Assembly: GCF_007655135.1 (NCBI RefSeq)
Contig: NC_045130.1
Coordinates: forward strand, 17,048,363-17,112,362
DNA length: 64,000 nt
Direction: 5' to 3'
Origin: Punica granatum
Lineage: Eukaryota > Streptophyta > Magnoliopsida > Myrtales > Lythraceae
The notes under the pieces were generated by a model, which worked only from the letters and a program-made list of their open reading frames with translations, did not search any database and had not been told where the DNA came from. Within the stretch, counting starts at the first letter, position 1; each line of letters begins with the position of its first letter. Positions 46,265-59,825 of this stretch are shown in pieces. A program made the translations under genes and the position numbers.

Positions 46265-48483
46265 ACTTCTTAATATGTTTCTGACTTCCTGAAAGAGTTT
46301 CAAAATTTTCAGCTGGAGTCCATGGCTTCTCTCAGGACTCAGGCTCCCATGCATGTTTTCTAAAAGGCAATAAGCTTTTCTTCAAAAGACCCCCTTTTTT
46401 TTTCTTGAGTGATTTTCAACCAAAATGAGCATTAAAACTCTAAAGTTGGCATAGTAAACTAAGATTTCTTTTCAGAGCATTTTGTCCATAAAAACAAAAC
46501 CGGTCACTTCTTGCCAATCATACAATGTTCCTCCTCTACACATCTTTTGGGAGCTTTATTTAGGCTTTAAACTTTCAGCCCTTTTGAGGTAATTCCTTGC
46601 CTTTTCACAAAAAAATTGCTAAACTTTTGGTCACCATATCAGATATGTTTTCTTTAGTCCTCTCCCATGGTGTTTGCTTGATATTGCATATTCTAACACA
46701 GTAAAAGTAAACAACAATGTCGACCCCAGTACAGTGGCTAAACAGCCCAGGATGAAACCGGATTACATTCATACAAACTTCTACAGTGCCATGCCATGAT
46801 TTAAATTCCCTGTCTGTAACTAAACTTCGATGTCATGCCTTATGTTCCAGCTATCAGAGAACACATACCCTTAAATGTTTCATATAGGACAGAGATGCCA
46901 TGATGATCGAAGTTCATTTGATAATTGCTAATTTCTAGGAAAAAAGGGATATGTCTTGCATGGTGGTTAAACATCATAACTAGTTTTCCACTGGTCTAGT
47001 CCTCTTTAACATTTTACCGATAGATAAGGGTTTAATATCTTCTGGAACTTACTTACCATCCTTAATATAAAATTAAAACATAAATTGAAATCCACTGGTT
47101 GGAGGGCTAAAAAAAAAAATGCAATTGTTGGACTATTTCTTACATGGAGAAGAGTGCAAGTCAAAGACCCATTAGACTTTTAGAGGGTGCATTAAATACA
47201 CACACACACATACAATATATGTGTACACTAGTAGAAGACCAGAAGATATTCTTCAATGTTTCTTTCTGGTCAGTTCTCTTCTCCTTTTGAAAATGGCTGA
47301 GTTGTACTTCACAACATGAGCATATCCAACTCTCCATATCTCTCACTCTCTCTGTTTATGCAATGGTTTTGCTCCTTTTGATGCAATTGCATGCAAAGAA
47401 GAGAGATCCCCCCCACAAATTGTAAAAAGGTTCAAAGGTGGGCATTGCTTTCTAAGACAACGGACTAGTCAAAAAATCCCACTCCCTTTCCACTCCCACT
47501 TTATGTTTCAGTCACACATGCAACACTTCCACCTATGAACATCTTCATCAATTCTTTCAAATTCTCCTGAGGGCGCTCGTGTTGTTAAAGCGCTCATTGT
47601 ATGTCGTCATTGGACCGTTTCTTTAAGCATCGAAGCGAGAGAAAAACTTTTCCTCTCAGTGGGTCGGTCGGGAAAAGACTGCAGCCAGCAGTCATTCGTT
47701 GTTATCGTTACTTCATAATCTTAAGAGAACAGATGCAAAACGCAAATTTTGAAAAATGATTTCCGTGACCAAACGGGGTAACCTGTTTGAACACCAAACA
47801 TTTTGTTCCTGCATATCTTGTCTTGTTCTGTTCTCCTCTCTTCCGTGTCTGTGCTAAATACAGATGCAGAGTCAGCCATGTTGGATCAACCGTGAGTTTG
47901 AATCATGCTGCAGCCTTTTCCAAATCCCGATTCCTCCATTACTTGTACTACCGGAGCAGATTATTCTGTTGAAATTAATCTCACTTGGATGTTTCCTTCA
48001 TGTTTATGTTCTGTCTTCTCTGCGGTTTGTCAATATCTGATGTTTTTGTCCGGTGCAATTAATGTTTGTCTCAGTGAATGTCTTTTGTGGTGTGGCGGGT
48101 TGTCTTTTGAAACCGCGAAGCTGAGGAACAACATTTCCTCAGTATCCCAAGCTTTACGAAAGGTAGTTTTCGGCTCCCTTTTCCCTCCATTTCTCTCAGT
48201 AAAATTGCCCCGTTACGTCTGTTTGTGCTTTTTTACTCAAATCAGCACCAGCAGTTTTAAAGTTGTCATTCGTTAATCTCCCATCATTTTGTTTCCTTGT
48301 CTTAAACATCGATGATCCAGAAGTAGTTCTCGAGCTTCATTTGTCTTAGGAAGTTTCTCTATATGTTTACTCTTTCATTCTCTGAACGAAGTTTGGCCTG
48401 TGCCCTTCAGTTGGATTAACACTGGATTGCCAATACGTGAGGAGCAACAGCACGGGACAGATTGAAAAGTTAAATTGATCAAG
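46265..48483. other. Intergenic DNA and upstream region of the DUF547 gene
   Basis: About 2.2 kb, mostly AT-rich. An (AC)n stretch lies at about 47200-47210. From about 47580 the composition becomes more balanced, and the DUF547 promoter and one or more untranslated exons probably lie between about 47580 and 48480. The open frames at 47787-47972 and 47905-48276 are not conserved in any way I can recognise. Upstream of the chosen DUF547 ATG the frame is closed by TGA at 48463-48465. Confidence 0.45.
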
Positions 48484-50975
48484 ATGCTGTCTGGTGATCA
48501 TACAGCTCAGGCAACACTAGAGAAAGAGGTACGGATCCGAAAGTTCTCGACCAATCACTTGTGCCCCTTCTGTACACATTTCAATGGAAAACACAGATAA
48601 TAATAGGAACATCGATAACGTAATTGTCTCTTCTGTTTTGGTCTTTTCCCAGCAGATTCAGAATCTTGAAGATCAACTGCAGGATCAGTTTGCAATACGT
48701 CAAATGCTGGAGAAGACGCTGAATCAGAAGCGTTATGTCTGTGATGCTCAATCAACAAATCCAATCCCAAAGGTGGCTAATCTGCTGGCTTTTTCATTCA
48801 ACATGACAACCCGTTCAGTCCTATCTAACTGATCCTTTTCTCTTGGCTTTCGATTTCAGCAAGCGGAGGAGCTGATAAAGGAAATCGCAGTGCTAGAGCT
48901 TGAAGTTGCCTACCTGGAGAAATACGTTCTTTCTTTGAACCGCAAAACATTTGTACAGCAAGTCTCCAAGGACAAGGATTGTGCATCAGCTGCCTTCAAG
49001 CATGGAGAAAATTTTACATCCGATCGTAGCTGTCCCATTTTTCCCCGACATCCAATTGGAAGTCCACTGAAAGAACGTCAGATTTTCAGGGCCCCACTTA
49101 GCCAGCCAGATTCGGGTGTTCATAGAAGCCAGTTCTGTCTATCTCACCGGTCATCATCTCATTCCAAGAGACTCTGCCCTCCAGTGAAACCTCTCGCTGA
49201 ATATGATGAGGCATACCATTCCCTTCCTCTGTCGATGTTGGAGGTAAGTATGTATAAGTTCAGTGGAAGGCATGCTATTATCATTGTTAGAAGTCATGAA
49301 CCCTCATCTCTTTTGTTTTTTTCAGAGAGCCGAGCATTCGAGATCAAACACAAGTCTCGGGGAGTACCTTCTACAGAGTGTATCTGATCATGACTGGGAA
49401 ACTCCGAACTGGATCTCTGAGGAGATGATCAAGTCCATAACAGGAATATACTGTGAACTGGCCGAACCTCCCTTGCTGACAAATCACTATCTCCCTGATC
49501 TGTTTTCCCCGTCATTACCGGGTAGCGACCATTTTGGTTTCTCTTCCTTCAACTCAAACTTCTACAACCCGTTCTGTATTGATCACTCAAGAGAACTTGG
49601 AGGACCTCAAACAGACATGGTAGAGGTGAGATGGATTTCTCGGGACAGTGAAAGGCTAAAAAACATCGAGTACATGCTCCGGAAATACAGGTGAGCTTAT
49701 GAAGAAACAACTTCAGAAAATTATCTTGAGCAGAGTTTGTTTTATTAATTCTAAATAAATTTCAGGTCACTAGTGCACCGATTGAGACAAGTCGATCTGA
49801 GCAAGATGAAGCATGAGGAGAAGCTAGCCTTTTGGATTAATGTGCAAAATTCACTGGGGATGCATGTACTGTCTTTTCTGCCTTTCCTTTTCCCATGCTG
49901 CATACGTTTACTATGCACTTCTGCTTAAACGAAAGTATAACTTCAGCAAACTAATAAATAGTTCGACTTCCGCAGGCATTCTTAGTTCACGGGATTTCAA
50001 AGATTAAATTGAAGAGGACAGCTTCATTGTTAAAGGTTACTTTCCTTGTCAAGCTAATTGATTAGCTTTTAGAACCATTAATTTTAAACAAAATTCTTAC
50101 CAGTTATATTCTTAATTTCAGGCTGCATATAATGTCGGAGGGCAGGCTATTAGCCTCCACCAGCTCCGGAACTTTATCTTGCAGTGCAAAATGCTTCTAC
50201 CGGGGCAGGTTACATGATAACTATCATACTAAAATTTGTGTATCGTCTAGTCCTAGTATTCGCATAGCTATAGAGACTTAACTAAAAGACTAGCAGTACT
50301 AAATGCAAAAATTCCGACTTACGGATGCAACTTATTCACCTAGAAAATGTTTTCCGAACTTTTTGTTGTCAACTGCTGTCGCGCCTCACTTAGTTTTCTA
50401 TGTGTTTGCAGTGGCTTCGGCTATTTTTCCCATCAAGACAGAACTCCAAAATCAAAGATGTGCCGAAAGCATATGCAATTGATCGTCCAGAGCATCTTTT
50501 ACCTTTTGCACTCTGCTCAGGATGCTTCTCTGACCCTGCGGTAATCCCTGCGCTGCTCATCTAACTCATAAGGCTTATAATGTTTTGAAATTATGACTTT
50601 TCTGTTTCAAATCATCACCTCTCTAATCTGATAGAAGATTCTAACCACCTTTTATATGCTTCAATCATACAGGTTCGCGTCTACAGACCCGACAAGGTCT
50701 TCAAGGAGCTGAAAGCCGCTAGGGAAGAGTACCTGCAGTCAAATATCAGTTTTCACAAGGAAAAGGTCCTCATTCCGAAGCTCGTGCAGAGTTATGCCAA
50801 GCTCTCGGGTTTGAGCCCCAACAACCTGCTCACAATTATCCTCTGCCACAACTCCGTGCCCTATTCTTCCTCTCAAGTTCGGCAGTCTCATCAGAAGCGA
50901 AAAGCCACAAAATCCATCGAGTGGATCCCTCACAACTTCGATTTCCGCTATCTTCTCTCAAACGAACTAGCATAG
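48484..50975 (+). CDS. DUF547 protein with MIP1-type leucine-zipper N-terminus
   Basis: A plant family of unknown biochemical role: an N-terminal coiled coil (ternary complex factor MIP1 leucine zipper) joined to a C-terminal DUF547 domain. Nine exons join in frame: 48484-48528, 48653-48772, 48860-49243, 49326-49690, 49766-49865, 49976-50035, 50122-50208, 50412-50540 and 50673-50975, for 530 residues. Residues about 10-100 form the zipper (ATLEKEQIQNLEDQL, then EELIKEIAVLELEVAYLEKY). A Ser/Pro-rich linker follows, then DUF547 at about 310-450 with KMKHEEKLAFWINVQNSLGM, YNVGGQAISL and LPFALCSGCFSDPAVRVY. The tail (SIEWIPHNFDFRYLL) is typical. The start is the first ATG after an in-frame stop. 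Exon 2 begins at a CAGCAG acceptor, so one Gln may be optional. Confidence 0.9.
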
Positions 50976-52020
50976 CAGGATATCATCTGCAACAGTCCTT
51001 TACGATCATCACTAGAATATAAACAAGATAAATCAGCATGATATATAGCTCGTAGTGACAGATGAATCACAACTGGATGAAGACCCCGTGGAGATTAAAC
51101 TCTACCAATCTCGTTTATAGTAACAAGAACTGTTCTCGATGACACGGGATTTTGTGCAGCAGCTTGAGGATTTCCGAGCTAATGTGTAGTTCCTAACATC
51201 TGTTCTCATATAACAGTTTGTGATTCAGCCGTCATTCCCGGCAGTAAATGAGCAATGCGCTTTTCATCCTCTTCTCCCACCATTTTCATGTATAAAACGA
51301 CTTCAAAGTCCAACCGTAGGAAAAAAAAAAAAAAAAATTTGAAGTTGTCGAAAAGTTTGCCATGATGTTTTGCACCTTACAAAATCTTGATCTTATGTAA
51401 AGACATGGTTTTGCCCATAATGTATATATCTCTAATAGTCCATTAAGCTCCCTATGTCTATCCGCAGCATATTCGGCTTCGGGCCACCATGTCAATCTCA
51501 ATCGAGTCTAGACATCGAATGCTGTCGGGCTCGAATTAGTTCAGACTTGAGCAACTGTCCCGGGTCAAAGGCTTAGTGTCATTTTATCGGGTCGGAAGGG
51601 GGAAAAAATAGTTAAAAGAACAACAATTTTCTATTTGGAAGATATCCACAAAGTATTAAATAAATAAAGTGCAGACGCTGACAAAAATACAAAAAAGGAA
51701 AAGGGCAAAAAAGGAAATTTCTGGTATCAGGGCAATTGCTAGGTCACGTGAAGCAGAGCAGGCACCAGCCTACAGAAGATATCGCGATTTTGTGGAGTGT
51801 GAGATTTGAGAATCGAGATTCTCTGCTTCCGAGAACTCTGTAATTCGACCAAAAAACAGAGCTTCGGGCTCAGATAGGCACGGAGAGAGAGGGAAGACCC
51901 AGTTCGTCTCCTGTGGCATTTTGTGTGCGGATCCTGTGAACCCCATCAAGGAAAATCACCTAAAGCGGCAACATTTAGTCCCTGAGTGTTGACCGACAAA
52001 CGGAGAGCGCCATTTCGGAG
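50976..52020. other. Intergenic region between DUF547 and PDV2
   Basis: The DUF547 3' UTR probably extends to about 51300. An A(17) tract lies at 51321-51337. The PDV2 promoter and 5' UTR occupy the right-hand end, with an AGAGAGAGGG-type tract near 51885. No other gene is seen. Confidence 0.5.
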
Positions 52021-54119
52021 ATGGACGAGGAGGGAATTGGGCTGGTTTTGGCTCGAGCCACGGAGCTGAGGCTGAACATCACCAATTGCATCCACAGAGC
52101 CACCAGCAATGGAGCAATGCAGCGGCAGGAGGAGGGAGTCAAGGAAGCAGAGGAGGAAGGCGAAGAAATGGAGAAACTCCTTAACATCTGCGATGCCCTC
52201 GAAGCCCTCGAGTCTCAGCTTTCTTCTCTTCAGGTCAATTCTTGAAAACCCTTTTACCAGATTGTCGTGATTGTCTCTCGCTGCATGAATAGGAAGTTCC
52301 CTGCTTCGCTTTGGGTATAGGCTGGAAATGATCAGAGGCTGTTCCTTTGAAAAGGGTCTTAGCTAAAGATTGTACATGGATTACCTGTTTAGAACGCAAG
52401 CTATTTGTTCTTGTGGGAAGTTTGTTGAACCTCCTGAGATAGATGCATATACATGATTGCTGCATGTTCCTGCTCATCCGGGGAAGGGGAAATTTGATGA
52501 ACTGTGACTGTGGATACGGAAACAGGAAAGGAGTGATTATTAGCAGTATTTGAGATCCAATAACTTGTTGATCAAAGAGAATTTTTAATAGGATTTTCTT
52601 AGTTATGATTCTGAGTACATGGGCTTCTGTAGCATTTCCTGTGAGTGTTATTCCAGCAAGCTCGCTAGATATAAAGGTTCCAAGTAAAGTGAGAGACCTT
52701 AACAATTATATAGCGGAATTCATGGATACGAGTTGAATTGTGGTTGGTTGCAAGAATTTCTTTAGGAGAGAAGTGTTAAGTATAAAATAATGAAACAATG
52801 AATATCATTGTGGCCAGTGCTGCTAGCTTAGAGAAAGCACCGTTAAACTGTAACTGATCTAGCATGTCTTGATCATGCAAAAACCATCCTTGGGATAGTG
52901 CAATGACGTTTGCTGTTTTTCTAAATTTTGTCTCTAGATGGTTAGGTATTTGGAGGTTTTGAGGTTGATGACTTCCTATATAAGGATATGGACATCGGTT
53001 GATATCCACATTTTTTATCGGTGTTTTCTGACTAAGCCCTTTGATGTTCCCATTTAGTAGCTCACCAAGTGCAGAAAATGTGGCTCAAAGTTGGTTGAAA
53101 CTTTAAAGATCGGGAAAATTATAGTAATTCCCATGCATAATCGCCCGAAAAAGAAGTTACTCGTAAGCATCATATTTTCACTTTGTACGACACTTTCCTT
53201 ACCCGACTCTTATACCAACTTCCACTTAAGCAGCATAGTCTTCTATATGCACCGAGAGTGAGAGGTTATAACCACTTTTCCATTTTTGTTTTCCTGGCCA
53301 ATAATAAAAATAAGGGAACATCCTTTTCCATTTTAGTTATTCTGCTTTATGAAATAAGAAGATTGAAATTTAGAAAACCAAACATTTCAGTTACCCTGTA
53401 TTATGAGAACAAGCAAAATGGAAATTTTGGAGACAGAGCCCTGAATTTTAGTGTGGCTTATGGCTTTTAAACTAACTAGTATATCTTGCATTAACCAGGC
53501 TATGCAACAGAACCTGAAGTACGAGAGAGAATCAGCTCTAGTGGAGATCGAGAAAAGCCGCAAGGCACTGCTTGATAAGCTGAGCGAGTACAAAGGGAAG
53601 GACTTGGAAGTGATTCAAGAAGCAACTGTCTTTGCCAGCGAGACCGTTGAAGAGGGCAATGATCTCCTGCTCCCACCCTACCCCACACGCCCTCCTCTTT
53701 CTCTTGAGAATGGGTTCCCCTCAAATTCCAACCCTACTCTCAAGTCCTCTTTACGGAACGGAGCTTACAATTTAACAAAGAAGAACCAGCCTGATCATGA
53801 GAAGAGCCCTGGAGGAGGAGGGCTCGGACATGTAATGGCTTCAGTGGCCAGGACAGTGGTTACACTAGTGGGTGTGGTAGCGATATTGGGTTTTGCAGGC
53901 TTCGGGAATAAGACAAAGGGAAAACATTTTTCCCCTTTTGGAGCTGTGAACTCTATCCTTCGACCGTTGAGCAGAGGGGGAGAATCGGGTGGTCCATGCC
54001 CTCCAGGGAAAGTGCTTGTAGTGGAGGATGGGCAGGCCAGGTGCCTCGTGAAAGAGCGAATCGAAGTTCCGTTCGAGTCTTCTGTCTCAACACCGTATGT
54101 AAACTACGGGTGTGGTTGA
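52021..54119 (+). CDS. PDV2: Plastid division protein PDV2
   Basis: PDV2 spans the outer chloroplast envelope. It recruits the dynamin ARC5/DRP5B on the cytosolic side and binds ARC6 in the intermembrane space. Two exons, 52021-52233 and 53499-54119, give 277 residues; Arabidopsis PDV2 has about 307. The start MDEEGIGLVLARATELRL and the YKGKDLEV, LLLPPYP and CPPGKVLVVEDGQARCLVKE segments match PDV2 as I remember it. The region at about 55-115 is coiled coil. A Gly/Ala/Val-rich membrane segment lies at about 189-207 (VVTLVGVVAILGFAGFG). The C-terminus ends YGCG, keeping the terminal glycine known to matter for ARC6 binding. The single 1.27-kb intron is unusually long for this neighbourhood. 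Phytoglobin follows on the same strand, as in Arabidopsis. Confidence 0.95.
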
Positions 54120-54874
54120 TTATTATCCTCGAGGCTTTTACTTTACATTTTGCCTATATATGTTGTGTATGAGAATGCTTGTAGTTGTATCCAATGATCC
54201 ACCTCTTTTTCACATGTTTCCCTTTTGAGGAGGTTTGCATTTGCGATATGTGATTATACTCGAGAAAAGAAGTCGCTCGGCATTGTGTTTTATTTTCTCT
54301 GCATGAGTCCTGTGGGTACGAACATCCAAACAAATCGATCCCAGACAGCGTTCATGCTGAAGACATCATTAGCTATCATTTTGGAGTTGATTCAAATGAG
54401 AAAGCGGAGAATATAATTGTTCGGGGCAAAATTATCAGATATGTCCGGCATTTTTTGTCATCTGTATTTTACATGTTATGTATTTTACATGTTATGAGTT
54501 TGATGAATACCATCAGTTGTTTGTCTAGACTGATCCGGCTTGGTCTGCATGCTCCCATGCAGCCTCTTATTTTACACCAGTAGTCAATCAGCAAGTTGTC
54601 TTCCTCTATTAAATATTAACTCTTCTAATGACCGTAAGGACACCAACAAGAATGGTCAAAGCCCATCTTTGGACTGATAGATACTTAAGGCCCCAAAATC
54701 TTAAAAACCATGTTCTTCTTCCTGCGGACAGCCCCTGGTTTCATGCGACACAGAGATTTATCTCTTAGAGCTTCTGCTTTGTTTAGTCAGCACAACTCAT
54801 GCTTCTCATCTGTTTTGACATAGGAATGGCTTTTCAGTTTCATGAAGGGCTAATCCCATTTCGAATGGGGCCCC
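54120..54874. other. PDV2 3' UTR and phytoglobin upstream region
   Basis: This contains the PDV2 3' UTR, probably ending by about 54430, then about 450 bp upstream of the phytoglobin TATA box. A short exact repeat TATTTTACATGTTATG occurs twice near 54465-54495. No gene is seen. Confidence 0.5.
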
Positions 54875-54882
54875 TATATATA
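54875..54882 (+). promoter_or_regulatory. TATA box of the phytoglobin gene
   Basis: CTATATATAC lies about 100 bp upstream of the phytoglobin ATG, at a spacing that would place the transcription start near 54905-54910 and leave a 5' UTR of about 70 bases. The facing words CCATTTCGAATGG lie just upstream (54856-54868), a 13-bp palindrome around TTCGAA. Confidence 0.6.
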
Positions 54883-54975
54883 CTGCCATTTCGAGATTGC
54901 TTTCCCCCAACAAAATATCGGCGATCGAAAGTCCCGGTTTTGTGCTCGTGGAAGAGAAGAGGAGCTGCAGGATAA

Positions 54976-56047
<1,072 letters not shown>

Positions 56048-56598
56048 TCAAAACTCTCTTCCTCTGAGAAGATGATATACGCCTTTCATTTGAAGTTTGT
56101 TGTACTTTGTGCTCCTAAAACTGTCAAACATTAATACCCGTTTTTCCTCTGTATTCCATTTCTGGTTCCAACTGAGTTTACCCCTCAATTGGAGAATGTA
56201 ATATTGATTGTGGAGATTCCTAAATAATACCCTTTTTCTTTTCGCTTTTTCCTTCAACAAGTAATAATGGAGATACCGAGAAGGGACTCAGTGCAGTAGC
56301 ACTTCATTCAACCCGCAAACCATGAGGTTTCGATTCAGCTCGTCCACGTGATTTTAGGAATTTCAATGGTACCATCAAGACACCGCATCACTTAAGAGTT
56401 GTTGGGTTACCCAGGGTGAGAAGTGGATCCGACAGCCGGGACATGGCGCCTTGATGGCACCATAGTAGCTCCCAAATATCGGGATATCTTATCCATTACC
56501 ATTATCATAATAATAAACAATAATAATAATAATTTTGAAGAAAAAGAAGGCGAACATCCTTCTCGAATCTGATCTGCTAAAACTGAGATGCGGTTCAG
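56048..56598. other. Convergent intergenic region with an imperfect inverted repeat
   Basis: The 3' UTRs of the phytoglobin and DUF4228 genes meet here. CAATGGTACCATCAAGACAC (about 56363-56382) and CGCCTTGATGGCACCATAG (about 56450-56468) form an imperfect stem around an 70-bp loop. A box-B-like GAGGTTTCGATTCAGCTCGT at about 56324-56343, with AGTAGCACTT upstream, hints at an eroded tRNA-derived SINE. An AATAAT repeat lies at 56507-56533. Confidence 0.45.
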
Positions 56599-57021
56599 CT
56601 ACCTGTTGCCCTCAACCCTACTGAGATGCTGCCTAACATGGCCTCCCCTGTCCTGCAATTCACCATTGCCATGGGAACCTATCAGAGCAGCACTTGCTTT
56701 GGTGGCAAGACTACAAATCTCCTGGAGGGAGAGTGGGGCCTTTGACCTGGAGAGTGGCATGAGGAAGTAAATCTGCCCCACCTGGAGCTCCTCGTCTCCG
56801 CAGACCTGGGGCATCGCCGACCCTATGAACATGGACTCCGAGCAGCAGATGAAGCAGCCGGGCCACTCCAAGAGCACCTCGGAGGCCCTGACGGGGCGGT
56901 TGAACTCCTGGAGCGTCCCGTCATAGTGTACAAGCTTCACCGTGAACTGCTGATGCAATGTCTTTGCACAATCTTTGCTGTGGCCCATCTTGACCTGTTG
57001 GGGAGATAGACAGTTGCCCAT
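56599..57021 (-). CDS. DUF4228 (PADRE) domain protein
   Basis: A single-exon gene for 140 residues. The family is plant-specific, often stress- or pathogen-responsive, and its biochemistry is unknown. The chosen start gives MGNCLSPQQ, a classic N-myristoylation signal with an adjacent Cys for palmitoylation, which fits the MGN start of most family members. An upstream ATG at 57093 would add 24 residues and destroy that signal. The domain core is visible: VKLVHYDGTLQEFNRPVRA, SEVLLEWPGCFIC, QVGQIYFLMPLSRS and then KAPLSLQEICSLATKASAAL. Antisense frames over the same bases are shadows. Membrane association is inferred from the N-terminus. Confidence 0.9.
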   Translation of the reverse strand: MGNCLSPQQVKMGHSKDCAKTLHQQFTVKLVHYDGTLQEFNRPVRASEVLLEWPGCFICCSESMFIGSAMPQVCGDEELQVGQIYFLMPLSRSKAPLSLQEICSLATKASAALIGSHGNGELQDRGGHVRQHLSRVEGNR

Positions 57022-57125
57022 TTGAACAAATCTGATCCGATGAGTCTCCTTCAACCTCTCCCAGAGACAGACACAGAGAATGTTCGAGGACATGTGGTGT
57101 TTCTCTGGGAGATGTCTGAGCTGGG

Positions 57126-57132
57126 ATTTATA
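57126..57132 (-). promoter_or_regulatory. TATA box of the DUF4228 gene
   Basis: On the minus strand, CACTTATAAATCCC lies about 105 bp upstream of the preferred start codon. This fits transcription starting near 57095-57100. If so, the ATG at 57093 would be almost at the cap, which further favours the MGNC start. Confidence 0.6.
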
Positions 57133-57139
57133 AGTGGGA

Positions 57140-59825
57140 AAAGGTGACTATTACCAGTATTTTGACTTTAAACAGTACGTGGCTTTATCATATCATATTG
57201 ATTAGTGTCAATCTTCCATGAAAGATCCTCCTTTATGGTTATCAGTTATGCCTTCTTTTTTGCCTTTTCTTGTTGTATATCGTTTTGTTTATTTAAATTT
57301 TGGTCTTGTATATTATTGTTGTTAACGTATGTGGCTTCCCATGTGCAGAAAAAAGGGTGATCCTCCACATATCTACGTAGCGCTTAGGGCTTTGCTATTT
57401 CCTGGTACTATCATATGTCTCGATAGTGGTATGATAAAGTTCGATCTAAGTTGAGATTTGCCCTTCATCCTCTTGAATGCAGTAAAGGCCCCCGTTAGAA
57501 GCTCGGAAAGTGTCGCGTCACGCGTGTTTTTCAAGAATTTTAAAATATATAGTCGCTTCAAGTGACCATTACTTATCCATTTTGATATCGAATGCTTAAT
57601 TTTCCCGGGATTGGGATTGATAGACAATGTGAGCTCATGAATTAGATAAGGAACGAGCACTATAACGTGACCATGGGATGTCTCAAAAATATATCGGGTT
57701 ATGGGATTATTTAATGCGATTTATATCACCTTTTTTCTAGGCTAAGTAAAGGAAATACATTATTATCTTATACTGCATTTGATCACCTGATCAAAGAGCC
57801 CTTTTGATTTATTTGCAGCTAAAAAAAAAAAGAAAGGTTTTCATGGTGGGTTCTCTTTTCCTATCTCTAGAAGGTAAAACTTGGAGGGTGGGCTTTACTT
57901 GCACTGTTCCATCTTTTGGCCACATGATCTACCAGACACAATGTGCTAACTATCTCCCATTAAATCTGATTTAGAACTGAAATTCCCTGTTTAATTGGTT
58001 CAATGAACCACATCTTGTTTCTTTCGTGCAGAAAAGTAAAAGAGGGCACTCACCTTGGTCACAGATCGACGGAAAAGAAGAAGGCGGGGCCTCTTACCCC
58101 CCAGAAATGCATATCACACATGGTGTGACAGAATACCGTGTAGAAAGACAGTCGACATACAAGCCCAGACATTCGAGGGAGAAGGGGGCAAACCGAGTTG
58201 CACCTGTTGATTATCTCGATGGTAACGAACCCATCTTCTTATCCACCAATTTGATATTTGATTGGTAAAGGACGATTCTACTGGCTTTCATCATTGGTAT
58301 CAATCCAATCGTGAAAGCAAGGAAAGCTAACTGCTAACTTTTCTTCATCAATCAGAGGTGATGAAAAGCGCCAACATTCTCAAAAATATGGAGATTGCCC
58401 ATTCTAAGGAAAACAATGACTCCGTTTCTTGCTCATCACAAACATGACTACATGGAGAAAATAAATGTAAAGACGAAATCCGTATCTTCACTTTCGGTTC
58501 ACAGGATGCCTGGAAAGTGTGTGGCTCGATTCAAGGCCAGAGCATCTATAAGGAGAAGGGAGGATGATTACACACCCTATGTCATCTGGAAGGTGTAAAA
58601 TGTATAAACTGACAATTCTCAGGAAAATACTCAGGGAAATATTGCAAACATTTGATTACACATCGATGTTCTCGTTTTGCATGATACGAAGTCACTTTCT
58701 GGGTCTTCTCGAGAAATCGAGAGCTTGCTTCTAGGAAACCAGAGTACAGTCCAAAGAAGAAAAGAAAAGGTTTCCTTATGATCACTTTCTAACTTTAACA
58801 AAGAGCAGTCGGGCATTGAATAATTTGTCTACTGTTCGGGTCATGAACCTCCGGTTTCCCTCGTTTCACATTTAGCTCGTTTCCATATTCCTCCATAACC
58901 CACCCCTCCATAACCCGCCAGCAATCCAAACAACCACTTCGGGGAGTTCATGTAAACTGATCTCTAGCGTCTTGGTGATCGGTTGCGCCCCAATGAAACA
59001 AGACCATGCTGGTCAAAGCTACTGGAGCTCAGGGGAGTGTGATTGTCCACTACTCCTAAACCATGTGTTCGTTACCAAAAAAAAAAAAAAAAGGAGGAGA
59101 AGAGGAAGAAGGGACACGCTTACGTGTGGGACCGAGAAAATGCATGGGGGAAACAAGAAGACATCGTCAAATCTATCATGGGCCTACATGCCATGACCCA
59201 CTGACCCCGTCACTTATTGATTTTATGCATTTGTTACAACACATCCAATGCTTCCGAGAAGGAAACAGGCGGACTTTGTGATTCATCTGTAGCCTAGGTT
59301 AAGATTCTGGGGCTTGCGAGGCATATAAGGATTGATTGCCCAGCCTCGACTGCAATGGGAAACCAACATATTTACAATCACAAAGCAGGAGGTTGAGGCT
59401 GACATAATTCATATTTGGCCGCCTCAATTTCGGATTCTTGACTTTTCAAACCACCTCCAGATTCGGTTTTCCCTTCACGAACTCATTCATAGAAACCCAT
59501 CCACATTTGCTGATGATAAAGATTTATTAATACAAGACACTGATTCAGATATCGACATGTTTCTGTAGATCTATACACTTTGAATCACATTTTTCGCTAT
59601 AAAGGACATTTCAGTAAAACTCGAGGGTCATTTACCACTCTAACAACTTAATTTCCCTAACCAAAAAGAAGTAATCGACTGCTATTTGGATGTGCCAGTT
59701 TCATTATTCCACAAACACCGAGCTATATACGGAACGGGCTGCCAGCTCTGGCTTGAATTCAAACTCTTGCCTCTTCGAGGCGAAAGTTTGGACAAACCCA
59801 TCATTTTTTTTCTTTGCTCAATTCT
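57140..59825. other. Intergenic DNA, no recognised gene; includes CASPL5B 3' UTR
   Basis: About 2.7 kb. Upstream of DUF4228 the sequence is AT-rich. From about 57840 to 59300 composition is more balanced, and several 60-80 codon frames occur (58026-58268, 58395-58598, 58972-59196), but none shows a known motif or supported splice pattern; one is driven by an A-run at 59079-59093. A non-coding RNA or an untranslated exon cannot be excluded. The last few hundred bases before 59826 are probably CASPL5B 3' UTR. Confidence 0.45.

Noticed and set aside
57840..59300. Possible extra protein gene between DUF4228 and CASPL5B
   Set aside because: Only short unrelated frames without shared splice phase or known motifs; kept as unassigned DNA.
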